Source: Psychrobacillus sp. OK032 (GTDB lineage: Bacteria > Bacillota > Bacilli > Bacillales_A > Planococcaceae). Taken from it: a DNA stretch of 64,000 nt. The notes under the pieces were generated by a model, which saw only the letters and a program-made list of their open reading frames with translations, did no database searches and had not been told where the DNA came from. Below are positions 49,324-58,839 of the stretch, one piece after another (within the stretch, counting starts at the first letter, position 1; each line of letters starts with the position of its first letter). Where the stretch lies: positions 266,141 to 330,140 of the forward strand of contig NZ_FOGY01000005.1 of assembly GCF_900111345.1 (NCBI RefSeq), given 5' to 3'. A program made the position numbers and the translations under genes.

Positions 49324-50763
49324 TTAGTAAGCTCTTCCGAACCATACAGTATGCTTCGACTCTTTTCCACAGTTAATACAAGTAGATTTTTCAGCTGGTG
49401 GATTGAATGGAATATTACGTGTTGTAAATTTCGTTTCATTCTTCACGTTTTCTTCACAAGCATCATCCCCACACCATCCTGCAAGAACCCAACCTGGGAT
49501 TTCTCCTTTTTCAGTTGAGTCAGTAAGATGTTGCTTTAACTGCTCTAGGGAATCCACATTTGTATGTGAGTTCTCATCACGGAATGCACGAGCTTTTTCA
49601 AGTAAGCGTGTTTGCATTGTAGTTAATTCTTCTTCAATGCGCTCCATTAAATTAGGAATATCTACAGATACTTTATCTGCTTCATCGCGTGCTTTTAATA
49701 GTGCTTGGTTGTTTTCTAAATCACGAGGTCCTAATTCAATACGAACTGGAACACCTTTTAACTCCCACTCATTAAATTTATAGCCAGGAGATTGATCTGA
49801 ATCATCAAGACGAACACGAACACCTTTTGCTTTTAATGCTGCATAAAGCTCATCTAATTTTTCCATTATTGCCGGGTTCTTCTTCCATGGACCTACTGGA
49901 ATTAGCACTACCTGAGTTGGAGCAACACGTGGTGGCAATACAAGCCCTTGCTCGTCACCGTGTACCATAATAACCGAACCGATTAATCGAGTAGACGTTC
50001 CCCAAGACGTTGTATGAACATGCTGATGTTTATTTTCTTTATTTAAATATTTAATATCAAATGCTTCTGCAAACTTTGTTCCAAGGTAATGAGATGTACC
50101 AGCTTGAACAGCTTTCCCATCTTTCATCATAGCTTCAATTGAATACGTATCTACAGCCCCTGCAAAACGTTCTGAAGGTGTTTTTTGACCATCGTATACA
50201 GGGATGGCTAAAAGCTCCTCTACCACCTCTTTATAGATGTTAAGCATCTGCATTGTTTCTTGACGTGCTTCTTCTTCATCCACATGAGCTGTATGTCCTT
50301 CTTGCCATAAAAATTCAGAAGTACGGATAAATGGAAGAGTTTTCTTTTCCCAACGGAACACATTTGCCCATTGGTTAATAAGAACTGGCAGATCACGGTA
50401 ACTCTTAATCCAATCCGAATACAAATGACCAATCATCGTTTCTGATGTAGGACGTAACGCTAGACGTTCTTCCAATTTTTCACCAGCTGCCTCTGTTACC
50501 CAAGGAAGCTCTGGAGCGAACCCTTCAATATGGTCCTTCTCTTTTTGGAAGAAAGATTCCGGAATTAGCATAGGGAAATAAGCATTACGATGACCTGTTT
50601 CTTTAAAACGTCTGTTCATTTCCTCTTGAATGTGCTCCCAAATTTCAAAGCCGTCTGGTTTAAAAGCAATACACCCACGAACTGGTGTGTAATCCATTAA
50701 ATCTGCCTTTTGAATTGTGTCGATATACCATTTTGAAAAATCATTTTGTTGTTGGTTCGTCAT
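49324..50763 (-). CDS. proS: Prolyl-tRNA synthetase (archaeal/eukaryal type, ProS)
   Basis: Charges tRNA-Pro with proline. 479 residues from ATG 50763 (AAGGAGG upstream); the frame reads on upstream to 50946 but that part lies in the T-box leader. The C-terminal zinc-binding extension CGDDACEENVKNETKFTTRNIP...CINCGKE shows it is the type without the inserted editing domain (ProRS3). Class II motifs: MNRRFKETGHRNAYFPMLIPES, RPTSETMIGHLY, and HGDEQGLVLPPRVAP. Regulated by a T-box riboswitch with a proline specifier. Confidence 0.95.
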   Translation of the reverse strand: MTNQQQNDFSKWYIDTIQKADLMDYTPVRGCIAFKPDGFEIWEHIQEEMNRRFKETGHRNAYFPMLIPESFFQKEKDHIEGFAPELPWVTEAAGEKLEERLALRPTSETMIGHLYSDWIKSYRDLPVLINQWANVFRWEKKTLPFIRTSEFLWQEGHTAHVDEEEARQETMQMLNIYKEVVEELLAIPVYDGQKTPSERFAGAVDTYSIEAMMKDGKAVQAGTSHYLGTKFAEAFDIKYLNKENKHQHVHTTSWGTSTRLIGSVIMVHGDEQGLVLPPRVAPTQVVLIPVGPWKKNPAIMEKLDELYAALKAKGVRVRLDDSDQSPGYKFNEWELKGVPVRIELGPRDLENNQALLKARDEADKVSVDIPNLMERIEEELTTMQTRLLEKARAFRDENSHTNVDSLEQLKQHLTDSTEKGEIPGWVLAGWCGDDACEENVKNETKFTTRNIPFNPPAEKSTCINCGKESKHTVWFGRAY

Positions 50764-50784
50764 TATAAAATCCTCCTTAAATAA

Positions 50785-51045
50785 TTCAAAAAAGCACAAA
50801 GCTGTCCTTATGAAAGGACGTCTTTGTGCTGAATAGACGTGGTACCACCTTAGTTTAGCTAAAATTACTTTTAGCCCTCTAATACGTTTGTTAACGAAAA
50901 CGACTCGGTTATGTTTGCATAACATCTCCGTGGTAGGTTTCAACAAGAAGCGGTGATATAGCTCTCAGCAAGCTGCTATATTTTCTGTTTCACAATTCTT
51001 ATTTACTTGGCCACATCAAAGATTGTATATACTTAATAATATACC
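50785..51045 (-). promoter_or_regulatory. T-box riboswitch upstream of proS
   Basis: On the minus strand: AGCAGCTTGCTGAGAGCTAT stem I features, the specifier segment GAAACCTACC at about 50930-50938 with a CCT (proline) codon, the conserved T-box AAGGTGGTACCACG at about 50838-50851, then a terminator with arms AGCACAAAGACGTCC / GGACAGCTTTGTGCT ending in six Ts (50787-50830). Uncharged tRNA-Pro would favour the antiterminator and read-through. Confidence 0.9.
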
Positions 51046-51077
51046 AAATAGATGAATTTAATACAATTGCTTAATGG

Positions 51078-51446
51078 TTAATTCTCATTCAATGCAAGTG
51101 CTTCTTTGATTAATGAAGTAAAAGCTCCTGATTGAATATCTTCCATGTTTTTTATTCTAATATGTCTCATTGTTTTGCCTGTTCCTTGTAATAATTTGTT
51201 CGTGTCCTTTTCAAGTAGTTCATTTCCTCTTTGAAAACCAAGATTCACATGTTTTTTGGATGCTTGCAAATAGCATACTAATCCATTATAAGCGTAATTC
51301 GGCATAGACCATTTGTACTCTTCTTTAAGTTTGGGAGAAGAATTAAGAATAATCTTTCTTAATTTGGTTGTAATGTTTTGAATATCATCTGGCAAATCCA
51401 AAATGTACTGATCAACCACTTCAACTGTCCTTACATTTTCATACAT
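51078..51446 (-). CDS. DUF1801 family protein (YdhG-like)
   Basis: 122 residues. The DUF1801 pattern is clear: helix YILDLPDDIQNITTKLRKIILNSSPKLKEEYKWSMPNYAYNG, then strands VCYLQASKKHVNLGFQRG and a C-terminal MRHIRIKN. Fold resembles frataxin-like or START-type small proteins; B. subtilis YdhG/Fra is linked to iron delivery, but this paralogue need not be. Monocistronic, divergent from the VOC gene. Confidence 0.8.
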   Translation of the reverse strand: MYENVRTVEVVDQYILDLPDDIQNITTKLRKIILNSSPKLKEEYKWSMPNYAYNGLVCYLQASKKHVNLGFQRGNELLEKDTNKLLQGTGKTMRHIRIKNMEDIQSGAFTSLIKEALALNEN

Positions 51447-51661
51447 TAATTATCACCTTCCATTGTTTTTAAACACTTGAGGATCTTTCAGTATTAACTT
51501 CAATTATGCCATATGGAAGTCCTTGTTTATACAAAACTTTAGCGGATGCTATCATCGAGATAATGGTTGTACGTTTCAAATTCCTCATTTATACTTAAAT
51601 CAAATTGATTATTTTACAGAAAATAATTAACTGAATATTTTGTAAAAGTGGAGGAGAAAAC

Positions 51662-52033
51662 ATGAATTTAGGTGCATTTTCAGTAAGTTTAAATGTAAAA
51701 GACATTCATAGATCTAAAGCATTCTACGAAAACATCGGATTTCAAGTTTTTGGTGGAGACATCAGTCAAAATTGGCTTATTTTGAAGAATGAAAATTGCG
51801 TTATTGGCTTATTCCAAGGAATGTTTGAAAAGAATATTCTAACCTTTAATCCAGGATGGAATCAAAATGCGGAGAATCTCGATTCGTTTACGGACATTCG
51901 AGAAATTCAAAAACAGCTTAAAGCAAAAGGAATGAAAATGTTGACTGAAGCTGATGAAACAAATGAAGGACCCGCACATTTTACAATTGAAGATCCAGAC
52001 GGGAATCAAATTCTTCTAGATCAACACCGCTAA
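51662..52033 (+). CDS. VOC family (glyoxalase/bleomycin-resistance type) protein
   Basis: 123 residues; paired beta-alpha-beta-beta-beta units of the VOC fold: VSLNVKDIHRSKAFYENIGF and HFTIEDPDGNQILLDQHR, the typical metal-site ends with E/H positions (D-P-D-G-N motif). GGAGGAG before the ATG. Could be a glyoxalase, an isomerase or a resistance protein; no neighbour helps. Ends with its own terminator. Confidence 0.85.
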   Translation: MNLGAFSVSLNVKDIHRSKAFYENIGFQVFGGDISQNWLILKNENCVIGLFQGMFEKNILTFNPGWNQNAENLDSFTDIREIQKQLKAKGMKMLTEADETNEGPAHFTIEDPDGNQILLDQHR

Positions 52034-52072
52034 AAATAATTGGCTACATAAAACATTTTTTCTCAAAAAACT

Positions 52073-52122
52073 AAAAATCCTCGTAAATGTTCATTTCGCA
52101 ACATTTACGAGGATTTTATTTT
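52073..52122 (+). terminator. Terminator after the VOC gene
   Basis: AAAATCCTCGTAAATGT / ACATTTACGAGGATTTT, 17-base arms, then TATTTTTATTT. It covers the false start of the next frame. Confidence 0.93.
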
Positions 52123-52233
52123 TATTTAAACGAATTAAGATTAAATTCATATTACCGGGGGACCGTTGTTTTGTCATCTCTAAGAGTAGTATATAATGAA
52201 CGTTACAAACATTCTTTAAAGGAGTACGAATAC

Positions 52234-53082
52234 ATGCAAACATTACAAAAGCTTTCCAATCGCCTCTTCTACCTCCCTCCCTATCAAAAAACAGATCGTC
52301 CGATATTAGCAGCTGTTGTAGGGGACGAACAGACGTTGTTGATTGATGCTGGGAATTCTTCTAATCACGCTAAACAATTCAAAGAGCAATTAACTTCCTA
52401 TCATATTACCGGGAGTATTCTTGCCCTTACACACTGGCATTGGGATCATGTATTTGGCTTAAGCGAAATGGACATGACTTCCATCGCCAATTTCATGACC
52501 TTTGATAAAGTAAAGGAAATGCAGGAATTATCATGGGAAGACAAGGAGTTGGATGAACGTGTCGAAGCAGGGATTGAAATTCCTTTTTGTGCAGACGCAA
52601 TAAAACTAGAGCTTGGAAGTAAGCGAGAGGTTATTATACCAAATCCCACAATCCTTTTTGAAAAGCAAATAACCCTTAAACTCGGTGGGGTTTCCTGTAT
52701 CATTGAACATGTTGGTGGAGATCATTCATCTGATTCGAACCTCCTCTATATACCGGAGGAAAAAGCGCTGTTTCTTGGTGACTGCCTCTATGCAAATATG
52801 TACGCTGAAAAATGGCACTATACCATTGAAAAGATGACTAAGCTTTTGGAGAAGATAGAAGGGTATGATGCAGAAATATATTTCTTATCTCATCATCCAG
52901 CACCTTTAACAAAAGATGAATTTGCTAGCTTTGTGTCATTATTGAAGAAGAGTGCTATATTAACGAAAAAACATAAAGGGGAGATAGAGGAAATTGCGAC
53001 AGAGATGTCCTCGTATTTCCAACATGAGTTAACGAAAGACGATTTAGAAATAATCGGATACTTTGTGAATGGGTATGCGTAA
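52234..53082 (+). CDS. MBL-fold metallo-hydrolase
   Basis: 282 residues from ATG 52234 (AAAGGAG upstream); the frame's earlier start at 52087 is inside a terminator. Metallo-beta-lactamase motif LTHWHWDHVFGL, second His GGDHSSDSNLLYI, Asp in LFLGDCLYANMY and the last His in FLSHHPAPL. Likely a thioesterase, lactonase or glyoxalase-II-like enzyme; substrate unknown. The C-terminal helix region is longer than the minimal fold. Monocistronic as far as can be seen. Confidence 0.87.
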   Translation: MQTLQKLSNRLFYLPPYQKTDRPILAAVVGDEQTLLIDAGNSSNHAKQFKEQLTSYHITGSILALTHWHWDHVFGLSEMDMTSIANFMTFDKVKEMQELSWEDKELDERVEAGIEIPFCADAIKLELGSKREVIIPNPTILFEKQITLKLGGVSCIIEHVGGDHSSDSNLLYIPEEKALFLGDCLYANMYAEKWHYTIEKMTKLLEKIEGYDAEIYFLSHHPAPLTKDEFASFVSLLKKSAILTKKHKGEIEEIATEMSSYFQHELTKDDLEIIGYFVNGYA

Positions 53083-53197
53083 CAATGCAAAACGGGAGAG
53101 TGACTCCATACTTTTAAATAGACCAAAAATTGTTCAGGATTTCTGGGAGTGATTTTGAATGTATATGGAGAAATCTATGCCGAAAGGGATTTGACTT

Positions 53198-53728
53198 ATG
53201 ATTATTCAATGTACGAAAAAGTTGTTAGATCAATTAAAAAAGAATCCAGAAACAGTTAATGAGGAGAAACCTCTCACATCATGGCATGCCAATCTGATAA
53301 TTGTTAATCGAAGAAAAACAGTTGTACTTGTAAACGATAAGAATCGTTACGTAATTGTTTTGCATGGACTTAAAGCTAAAGATTTTAAAAATATGGATGA
53401 AATTATTTTACAATCTATCCGGAATACCTTTGAACAAGAGTATATAAACAACGATGTGATAGAGCAGTTTATTGATTCTGCTAAGAACATTACTTATTCG
53501 AAAACAAAAAACAGGACATTAGTTTCAAGGATGAATAAAGCATGTGAAACATTGTATTTCTTTGAGGAATTGCTTGATAATGATACAATTTATCAACCTG
53601 CCATAAGTCGAAAGCTTAGCCGTAATTTAGTCGGTGATGGAAAAAAAGACTACTTCTATCCAAATCAAGAAATGTATAAGGATTTGGAGGAATTCGCGGG
53701 TATTCCCATATTTCAAACAAAGCTTTAG
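53198..53728 (+). CDS. DUF6933 family protein
   Basis: 176 residues. N-terminal MIIQCTKKLLDQLKK, the central strand pair SWHANLIIVNRRKTVVLVNDKNRYVIVLHG, and a C-terminal LSRNLVGDGKKDYFYPNQEM are characteristic of a small-protein family often encoded near plasmid or toxin genes, for which no function is known. Upstream ribosome site is weak (GAAAGGGATTTG). Base composition is a little AT-richer than its neighbours. Confidence 0.75.
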   Translation: MIIQCTKKLLDQLKKNPETVNEEKPLTSWHANLIIVNRRKTVVLVNDKNRYVIVLHGLKAKDFKNMDEIILQSIRNTFEQEYINNDVIEQFIDSAKNITYSKTKNRTLVSRMNKACETLYFFEELLDNDTIYQPAISRKLSRNLVGDGKKDYFYPNQEMYKDLEEFAGIPIFQTKL

Positions 53729-53816
53729 ATATGTAGATGTTAAATAGAATTTTGAAATATCGTTGAATGGTGTGTGGCGCGAAAAAAAGGTGATATTCGG
53801 AGGTACTCCATAATTT

Positions 53817-53847
53817 GAAAACAGGTTGGCATAAATGCCAACCTGCC
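53817..53847 (-). terminator. Terminator of the gntR-gabD-aminotransferase operon
   Basis: CAGGTTGGCAT-aa-ATGCCAACCTG, followed on the minus strand by TTTTCAAATT, 4 bases past the aminotransferase stop. Confidence 0.88.
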
Positions 53848-53851
53848 CATA

Positions 53852-55159
53852 CTATTTTACTGCTTTAATAGATTCATTGACGATCGTAATCATATCCTCC
53901 ATTTGGTTTTTCGTGATTATTAGGGGTGGTGCAAATGCAAGAGTATCTTGCCCGTCGTAAATAACAGAACGGCAAATTAGTCCTTTTTCAAGAGCTTTTG
54001 CAACTACTTTAGGTCCGATTGGTTCAGCAGATTTTGAAGCTTTTTCTAGACTAATTGCTCCGAGTAAGCCCATCCCCCGAACATTGTCCACATTATCATT
54101 TTGTTCTTTTATCCACTCAAAACCTTCAAGCATTTGTTTTCCAACGACATTAACATTATCCATTAAGTTTTCATTCTTAATAATTTCTAAATTTTTGAGT
54201 GCAACAGCAGCTGCAGTCGGATGACCACTATACGTATACCCATGCCAGAAGTTTCCTTCCGTTTTTTCAATGATTTCATTATGAAGTCTTTCAGAAAGAA
54301 TCATACCACCTAACGGCGCGTATCCGCTCGTTATACCTTTAGCCATCGTAATAATGTCTGGGATCACACCGAACCGTTCTATACCGAAATTCGTTCCTAG
54401 ACGACCGAAACCGCAAATCACTTCATCTGCAATAAATAAGATATTATTTTCATCACAAATTTTTCTAACTTCTTGGAAATATCCTTCAGGAGGAAGATTT
54501 ACCCCACCAGATCCTTGAACAGGCTCTGAAATATATGCAGCAATCGTATCAGCGCCTTCTTTTTCAATCAGTTCTTTCAATGATACTACTGAACTATCGA
54601 CATAGTGGAAATCGGGAGCGATTGACGTTGTAAACGTATGGAATTGTTCAATACCCGTTGCACTTGTTGCTCCCATTGCAACGCCATGATAAGAAAGTTT
54701 TCTAGATATAATTTTCTTTTTTTCTGGTTGACCTTTAATTTTCCAATAATGACGAACTGTTTTAAATGCAGTATCATTAGATTCCGACCCACCAGAAGTA
54801 AAGAATGTCGCATTTAAATCTCCTGGTGTCCAGTTTGCAATTTCAGCGGCAAGTCTTATAACTGGTTCATGGCTCCAGTTATTAAAAGTAGAAGTGAATG
54901 CTAGCTTTTCCATTTGTTCTTTTGCGACTTCTGCAAGTTCTTTACGCCCATGTCCAATGTTTACATTCCAAAGGGAAGAAAGGCTGTCCATTAATTTTCT
55001 TCCTTCTACATCCTTCAGGTAAATCCCGTCACCTTCAGTAAAAATAAATGTTGGACCATCCTCTTGAAGTTGTTTCATATTAGATGTCGGATGAATAAAA
55101 TGCTTTTTGTCTAATTCCACTAACTCTTCTTTTAAACTTTTTTGGGATGTTTTTGACAT
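53852..55159 (-). CDS. Class III aminotransferase (omega-amino-acid:pyruvate type)
   Basis: PLP enzyme of the AgcT/ornithine-GABA class. 435 residues. PLP contacts: FFTSGGSESNDTAFK, SYHGVAMGATSATG, the Asp in LFIADEVICGFGR and the Schiff-base Lys in ITMAKGITSGYAPLGG. Such enzymes move amino groups from omega-amino acids (beta-alanine, GABA, others) to pyruvate or 2-oxoglutarate, giving a semialdehyde, which the next-door dehydrogenase could oxidise. Last gene of the gntR operon. GGAGGAG before the ATG. Confidence 0.88.
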   Translation of the reverse strand: MSKTSQKSLKEELVELDKKHFIHPTSNMKQLQEDGPTFIFTEGDGIYLKDVEGRKLMDSLSSLWNVNIGHGRKELAEVAKEQMEKLAFTSTFNNWSHEPVIRLAAEIANWTPGDLNATFFTSGGSESNDTAFKTVRHYWKIKGQPEKKKIISRKLSYHGVAMGATSATGIEQFHTFTTSIAPDFHYVDSSVVSLKELIEKEGADTIAAYISEPVQGSGGVNLPPEGYFQEVRKICDENNILFIADEVICGFGRLGTNFGIERFGVIPDIITMAKGITSGYAPLGGMILSERLHNEIIEKTEGNFWHGYTYSGHPTAAAVALKNLEIIKNENLMDNVNVVGKQMLEGFEWIKEQNDNVDNVRGMGLLGAISLEKASKSAEPIGPKVVAKALEKGLICRSVIYDGQDTLAFAPPLIITKNQMEDMITIVNESIKAVK

Positions 55160-55254
55160 ATTTCTTCTCCTCCTAATATATTATGGACTTTTCTTTTTGT
55201 CTGTTTCTTGCAAGCAACTTAAAATATCGATTCCCAAAAGAATCTGTTAATCTA

Positions 55255-56676
55255 TTAGATTCCGATTGATACATATTGAATCTCTAGAAAATCATCAATA
55301 CCTTGATGTCCGCCTTCACGGCCAAGTCCACTTTCTTTCATGCCGCCAAATGGTGCTTGCACAGCAGAAGGTGCACCATCATTCCAACCGATAATTCCAT
55401 AATCTAGTTTTTCAATAATTTTCGTACCTTGCGAAATATTTTCTGTAAAGACATATGCAGCTAAACCATAAGGTGTATCATTTGCTAGTTTAATTGCCTC
55501 CTCAATGCTCTCAAATTTTTGAATCGGAGCAACTGGACCAAATGTTTCTTCTCGCATAATTAACATATTTTCGTTTGCATCTTTAATGATTGTTGGTAAA
55601 TAGTAATTTCCTTTATCTTCTGGTTGACCGCCACCCACAACTACTGTAGCACCGTTTTTTTCAGCATCTTCAACATGTTCAGCGACTTTTTCCACAGCAG
55701 CCTGATTAATTAACGGACCGATATTTACACCGCTTTCCATCCCATTACCAACTTTAAGTTCTTTTACTCGAGCAGCAAAGGCATCGATGAACTGTTCATA
55801 GATTTTAGACTGTACATAAACCCGATTGACACAAACACAAGTCTGACCACCATTTCTAAATTTTGAAGCCATCACTCCTTGAACTGCAGTGTCGATATTT
55901 GCATCGTTAAGAACAATCATCGGGGCATGACCACCAAGCTCAAGACTTAACTTCTTCACGGTGTCAGCACCTTGTCGCATTAGAACTTTTCCAACTTCCG
56001 TAGAACCCGTAAAGGTAACCTTTTTCACTCGTGGATCTGATAAAAAGACACCGCCTATTTCACTTGAAGAACCAGTGATAATATTAATAACTCCTTTTGG
56101 AAAACCTGCTTCTTCCGCCAATTCTACGAGTTTGATTGCTGTTAATGGAGTGTCACTAGCAGGCTTTATAACGACTGTACATCCGGCAGCTAGAGCTGGT
56201 CCCATCTTTCTTGTTAACATGGCAGCTGGGAAATTCCATGGTGTAATTGCAGCAACAACACCAATAGGTTTTTTCCAAACTTGCAGTCGTTTGTTTTTAT
56301 CATGGCTAGGAATCGTTTCACCGTAAATCCGTTTTGCCTGTTCCGCGTACCATTCAATATAATTTGCAGCATAATGAACTTCACCTTTTGCTTCAGTAAA
56401 CGGCTTTCCCATTTCTCTCGTCATTATTTCTGCTAATTCTTCTTCATGGTCAATAATTAAATGAAAGTATTTTTTCAATAGAGCAGCTCGCTCATAAGCT
56501 GTAGTGTCAGACCATGACTCAAATGCTCGATGTGCCGCTTCCACGGCTGCAAGTGCCTCATCTTTACCGCCTTTTGGTACTTCAGATACTATATCTCCAG
56601 TAGCCGGGTTATACACCGGTAACTTCTCCAAGTTTTCCCCAGTCCAATTTCCATCAATAAACAATAAGTTTTGCAT
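55255..56676 (-). CDS. NAD(P)-dependent succinate-semialdehyde-type dehydrogenase
   Basis: 473 residues; aldehyde dehydrogenase family. Rossmann-type WNFPAAMLTRKMGPALAAGC, GFTGSTEVGK cofactor loop (as VTFTGSTEVGKVL), catalytic Glu in LELGGHAPMIVL, catalytic Cys in FRNGGQTCVCVNRVYV and GREGGHQG at the end. The pattern fits GabD-type succinate semialdehyde dehydrogenase best, though related aldehydes are possible. Paired with the downstream aminotransferase and preceded by gntR. Confidence 0.87.
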   Translation of the reverse strand: MQNLLFIDGNWTGENLEKLPVYNPATGDIVSEVPKGGKDEALAAVEAAHRAFESWSDTTAYERAALLKKYFHLIIDHEEELAEIMTREMGKPFTEAKGEVHYAANYIEWYAEQAKRIYGETIPSHDKNKRLQVWKKPIGVVAAITPWNFPAAMLTRKMGPALAAGCTVVIKPASDTPLTAIKLVELAEEAGFPKGVINIITGSSSEIGGVFLSDPRVKKVTFTGSTEVGKVLMRQGADTVKKLSLELGGHAPMIVLNDANIDTAVQGVMASKFRNGGQTCVCVNRVYVQSKIYEQFIDAFAARVKELKVGNGMESGVNIGPLINQAAVEKVAEHVEDAEKNGATVVVGGGQPEDKGNYYLPTIIKDANENMLIMREETFGPVAPIQKFESIEEAIKLANDTPYGLAAYVFTENISQGTKIIEKLDYGIIGWNDGAPSAVQAPFGGMKESGLGREGGHQGIDDFLEIQYVSIGI

Positions 56677-56700
56677 TCATATCACCTCTAATAAAATCTA

Positions 56701-57366
56701 TTAATCATTAATTGAATTTTGATCATATGCCAGAAGTTCACCCTCCACATATTCAATATGGATACGAATCTTTTTATCTATTAGTTGAGGATCCTTCGTT
56801 AACATAGTTTCAAATAGTTCTTTTTGTTCTTCGTAGAATGACTGATGGTTAGAATAATATTTATCAAGATTAACGAGAAAAGTCCTTATTTGAACTTGAA
56901 TTGACTCATATATCCTAATAACACGAGAATTTCCCGATAAATTTACAACGTAACTATGAAACTTCATGTCCAAGTCAAATAAATTTCTCCAATTTTCATT
57001 TATTGTATTGGTGCGCATTTCTTCTAGAATCGTCTTTAATTTCTTAATTTGCTCACTTTCAATTTTGGGAATCGCTTTAACGAAAGCATAAGCTTCTACC
57101 ATCGTTCGAAGTTCAATTATTTCTCGCCAATCTTTATTAGAAAATTGAGAAATATAAGTGCCTTTTCTTGGCTTACTAATTACCAATTCTTCATATTCAA
57201 GAATTTTTAGGGCATCTCTTATCGTACTTCGACTAACGGCATACTTTTCAGATAAATCATTTTCAATTAACCTTTGACCAAATTCTAGTTCTTTATACCA
57301 AATACTTTTCCTTATTTCATTTGCTACAAGTTCACCTAATGACTCTTGTTTGATGGAATCATTCAT
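56701..57366 (-). CDS. GntR-family regulator (FadR/VanR-type, FCD domain)
   Basis: 221 residues: N-terminal winged helix (ELEFGQRLIENDLSEKYAVSRSTIRDALKILEYEELVISKPRKGTYIS in sequence order, residues about 25-73) and a C-terminal all-helical FCD effector domain whose metal or ligand histidines appear in FDLDMKFHSYVVNLSGNSRV and RIHIEYVEGEL. FadR-type regulators usually sense organic acids. First gene of its operon; a dyad TAGTCGA-N3-TCGACAA just upstream makes it a likely autoregulator. Confidence 0.9.
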   Translation of the reverse strand: MNDSIKQESLGELVANEIRKSIWYKELEFGQRLIENDLSEKYAVSRSTIRDALKILEYEELVISKPRKGTYISQFSNKDWREIIELRTMVEAYAFVKAIPKIESEQIKKLKTILEEMRTNTINENWRNLFDLDMKFHSYVVNLSGNSRVIRIYESIQVQIRTFLVNLDKYYSNHQSFYEEQKELFETMLTKDPQLIDKKIRIHIEYVEGELLAYDQNSIND

Positions 57367-57415
57367 ATTAAACGAAATCCCCCTATATATTGCCCATATG
57401 TTACGATCAGCCAGT

Positions 57416-57432
57416 TAGTCGATTGTCGACAA
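57416..57432 (-). promoter_or_regulatory. Probable GntR operator upstream of gntR
   Basis: TAGTCGA-TTG-TCGACAA, a 7-3-7 dyad with one mismatch; the overlapping 12-mer ATTGTCGACAAT (57422-57433) is a perfect palindrome. Fifty bases upstream of the gntR start. Confidence 0.7.
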
Positions 57433-57467
57433 TTTGTTGAAGGAGTATAATTCTATTTTTAAACTTA

Positions 57468-58478
57468 TCAATAGAATTTTTTACCCACTACTGGCTTAAT
57501 ATTTTCCCAAGCGTCCGAATTAATTAAAGAAGGTGGTTTTTCACCATTTAGACCAGCCACAAGGTTTTTAGCCGCTAGTTCAGACATTTTCAACTCTGTT
57601 TCAAAGGTTGAAGAACCAATGTGAGGAAGTGTTACAACATTTTTCATGTTTAATAATGGATTGTCATGTTCAACCGGTTCTATTTTAAAAACATCGAGGC
57701 CTGCTGCGGCAATTTCGCCATTTTTTAATGCTTCAATAAGGTCTTCTTCTATAATGGTTTTTCCTCGAGACCCATTAATAAAAATGGCCGACTTTTTCAT
57801 AAGTTGAAATTCCCTTCGACCAATAAAACCTTTCGTTTCCTCCGTTAAAGGAGTAATTAGTACAACGAAATCAGATTGTTTAAGTAATTCATCCAAATTA
57901 CAATAGGTAGCATTATATTTTGCTTCGGCTTCAGGCTTTTTTGTCCGGCTATTGTATAAAATATTCATATTAAATCCAAGGTTTGCACGTTGAGCAATTG
58001 CTTGCCCTATTTTCCCCATTCCAATGATACCCAATGTTTTATGATGCACATCTATGCCGTAATGTTCTGATTCTAATGGATCCTTCCATTGTTTTGATTT
58101 AACGAAATGGTCTAACTCTGGAATTCGTCTTGCGGTAGCTAGTAATAGACCAAATACAGTATCAGCAACTGTATCTGTTAAGATATCTGGTGTATTTGTT
58201 GCCATAATGTTCCTCTTTGTTAATTCTTCCATATCTAAATTACTATAGCCAACAGAAACATTACTTACGATTTTCAAATTAGGTGCATTTTCTAGTAGCT
58301 CCTTATCAACTTCTAATTCTAGCCCAATAATCCCTTCCGTTTTTTCTAAGTAACCTAAAAACACTTTGTCAGTTTTAGTATTTATATTTTTAAAAGACTT
58401 AACATCATACTTACTTTTTAATTCTTCTAATACAGGTTTCTCCAATCGATTGTAGGCAATAATCCTTTTTTTGATCAC
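57468..58478 (-). CDS. D-isomer-specific 2-hydroxyacid dehydrogenase
   Basis: 336 residues, glyoxylate/hydroxypyruvate reductase type. NAD-binding LGIIGMGKIGQAIAQRA, the catalytic Arg in INGSRGKTIIEEDLIE region, Glu in GLDVFKIEPVEHDNPLL and His in VVTLPHIGSSTFETE. Reduces 2-keto acids or oxidises D-2-hydroxy acids. Sits upstream of gntR with a perfect operator at its promoter, and is divergent from the FAH-family gene, so both probably answer to the same regulator. Confidence 0.88.
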   Translation of the reverse strand: MIKKRIIAYNRLEKPVLEELKSKYDVKSFKNINTKTDKVFLGYLEKTEGIIGLELEVDKELLENAPNLKIVSNVSVGYSNLDMEELTKRNIMATNTPDILTDTVADTVFGLLLATARRIPELDHFVKSKQWKDPLESEHYGIDVHHKTLGIIGMGKIGQAIAQRANLGFNMNILYNSRTKKPEAEAKYNATYCNLDELLKQSDFVVLITPLTEETKGFIGRREFQLMKKSAIFINGSRGKTIIEEDLIEALKNGEIAAAGLDVFKIEPVEHDNPLLNMKNVVTLPHIGSSTFETELKMSELAAKNLVAGLNGEKPPSLINSDAWENIKPVVGKKFY

Positions 58479-58498
58479 ATAATTCCCTCCGTATTTTT

Positions 58499-58524
58499 AT
58501 TATATTGTCGATAGTCGACAATAT
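58499..58524 (-). promoter_or_regulatory. GntR operator over the dehydrogenase promoter
   Basis: Perfect 10-3-10 dyad ATATTGTCGA-TAG-TCGACAATAT (58502-58524). A minus-strand TATAAT (58499-58504) overlaps its edge, so the site fills the -35/-10 spacer and binding would block polymerase. Only site between this gene and the divergent FAH-family gene (gap 58479-58839, otherwise plain AT-rich sequence). Confidence 0.8.
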
Positions 58525-58839
58525 GACTACTTTAAAAAACTTTAGAAAAGTTCTAGCTGAAGGTATTAATTATAAAGATATTTAATACGTTTTCTAACTT
58601 AGATAGAAGTTTATTTCATAACTACTATTTTAAATTTATTAAAAAGTGTTGAATTACTACTTATTAGTAAAAGTTTTGAATAGAAAAAATGGTTTTTAAA
58701 TTGTTCGAATAATTGCGCTTACCATGAACATAGAGTATTAAAACTATTAATCTATCGTCAGGTTAATATACCTCAACCCAGTATTACCTTTTTGTGGGTT
58801 ATGAAAAAAATAAAGAAATTATGAAAGGAGTTATTTACG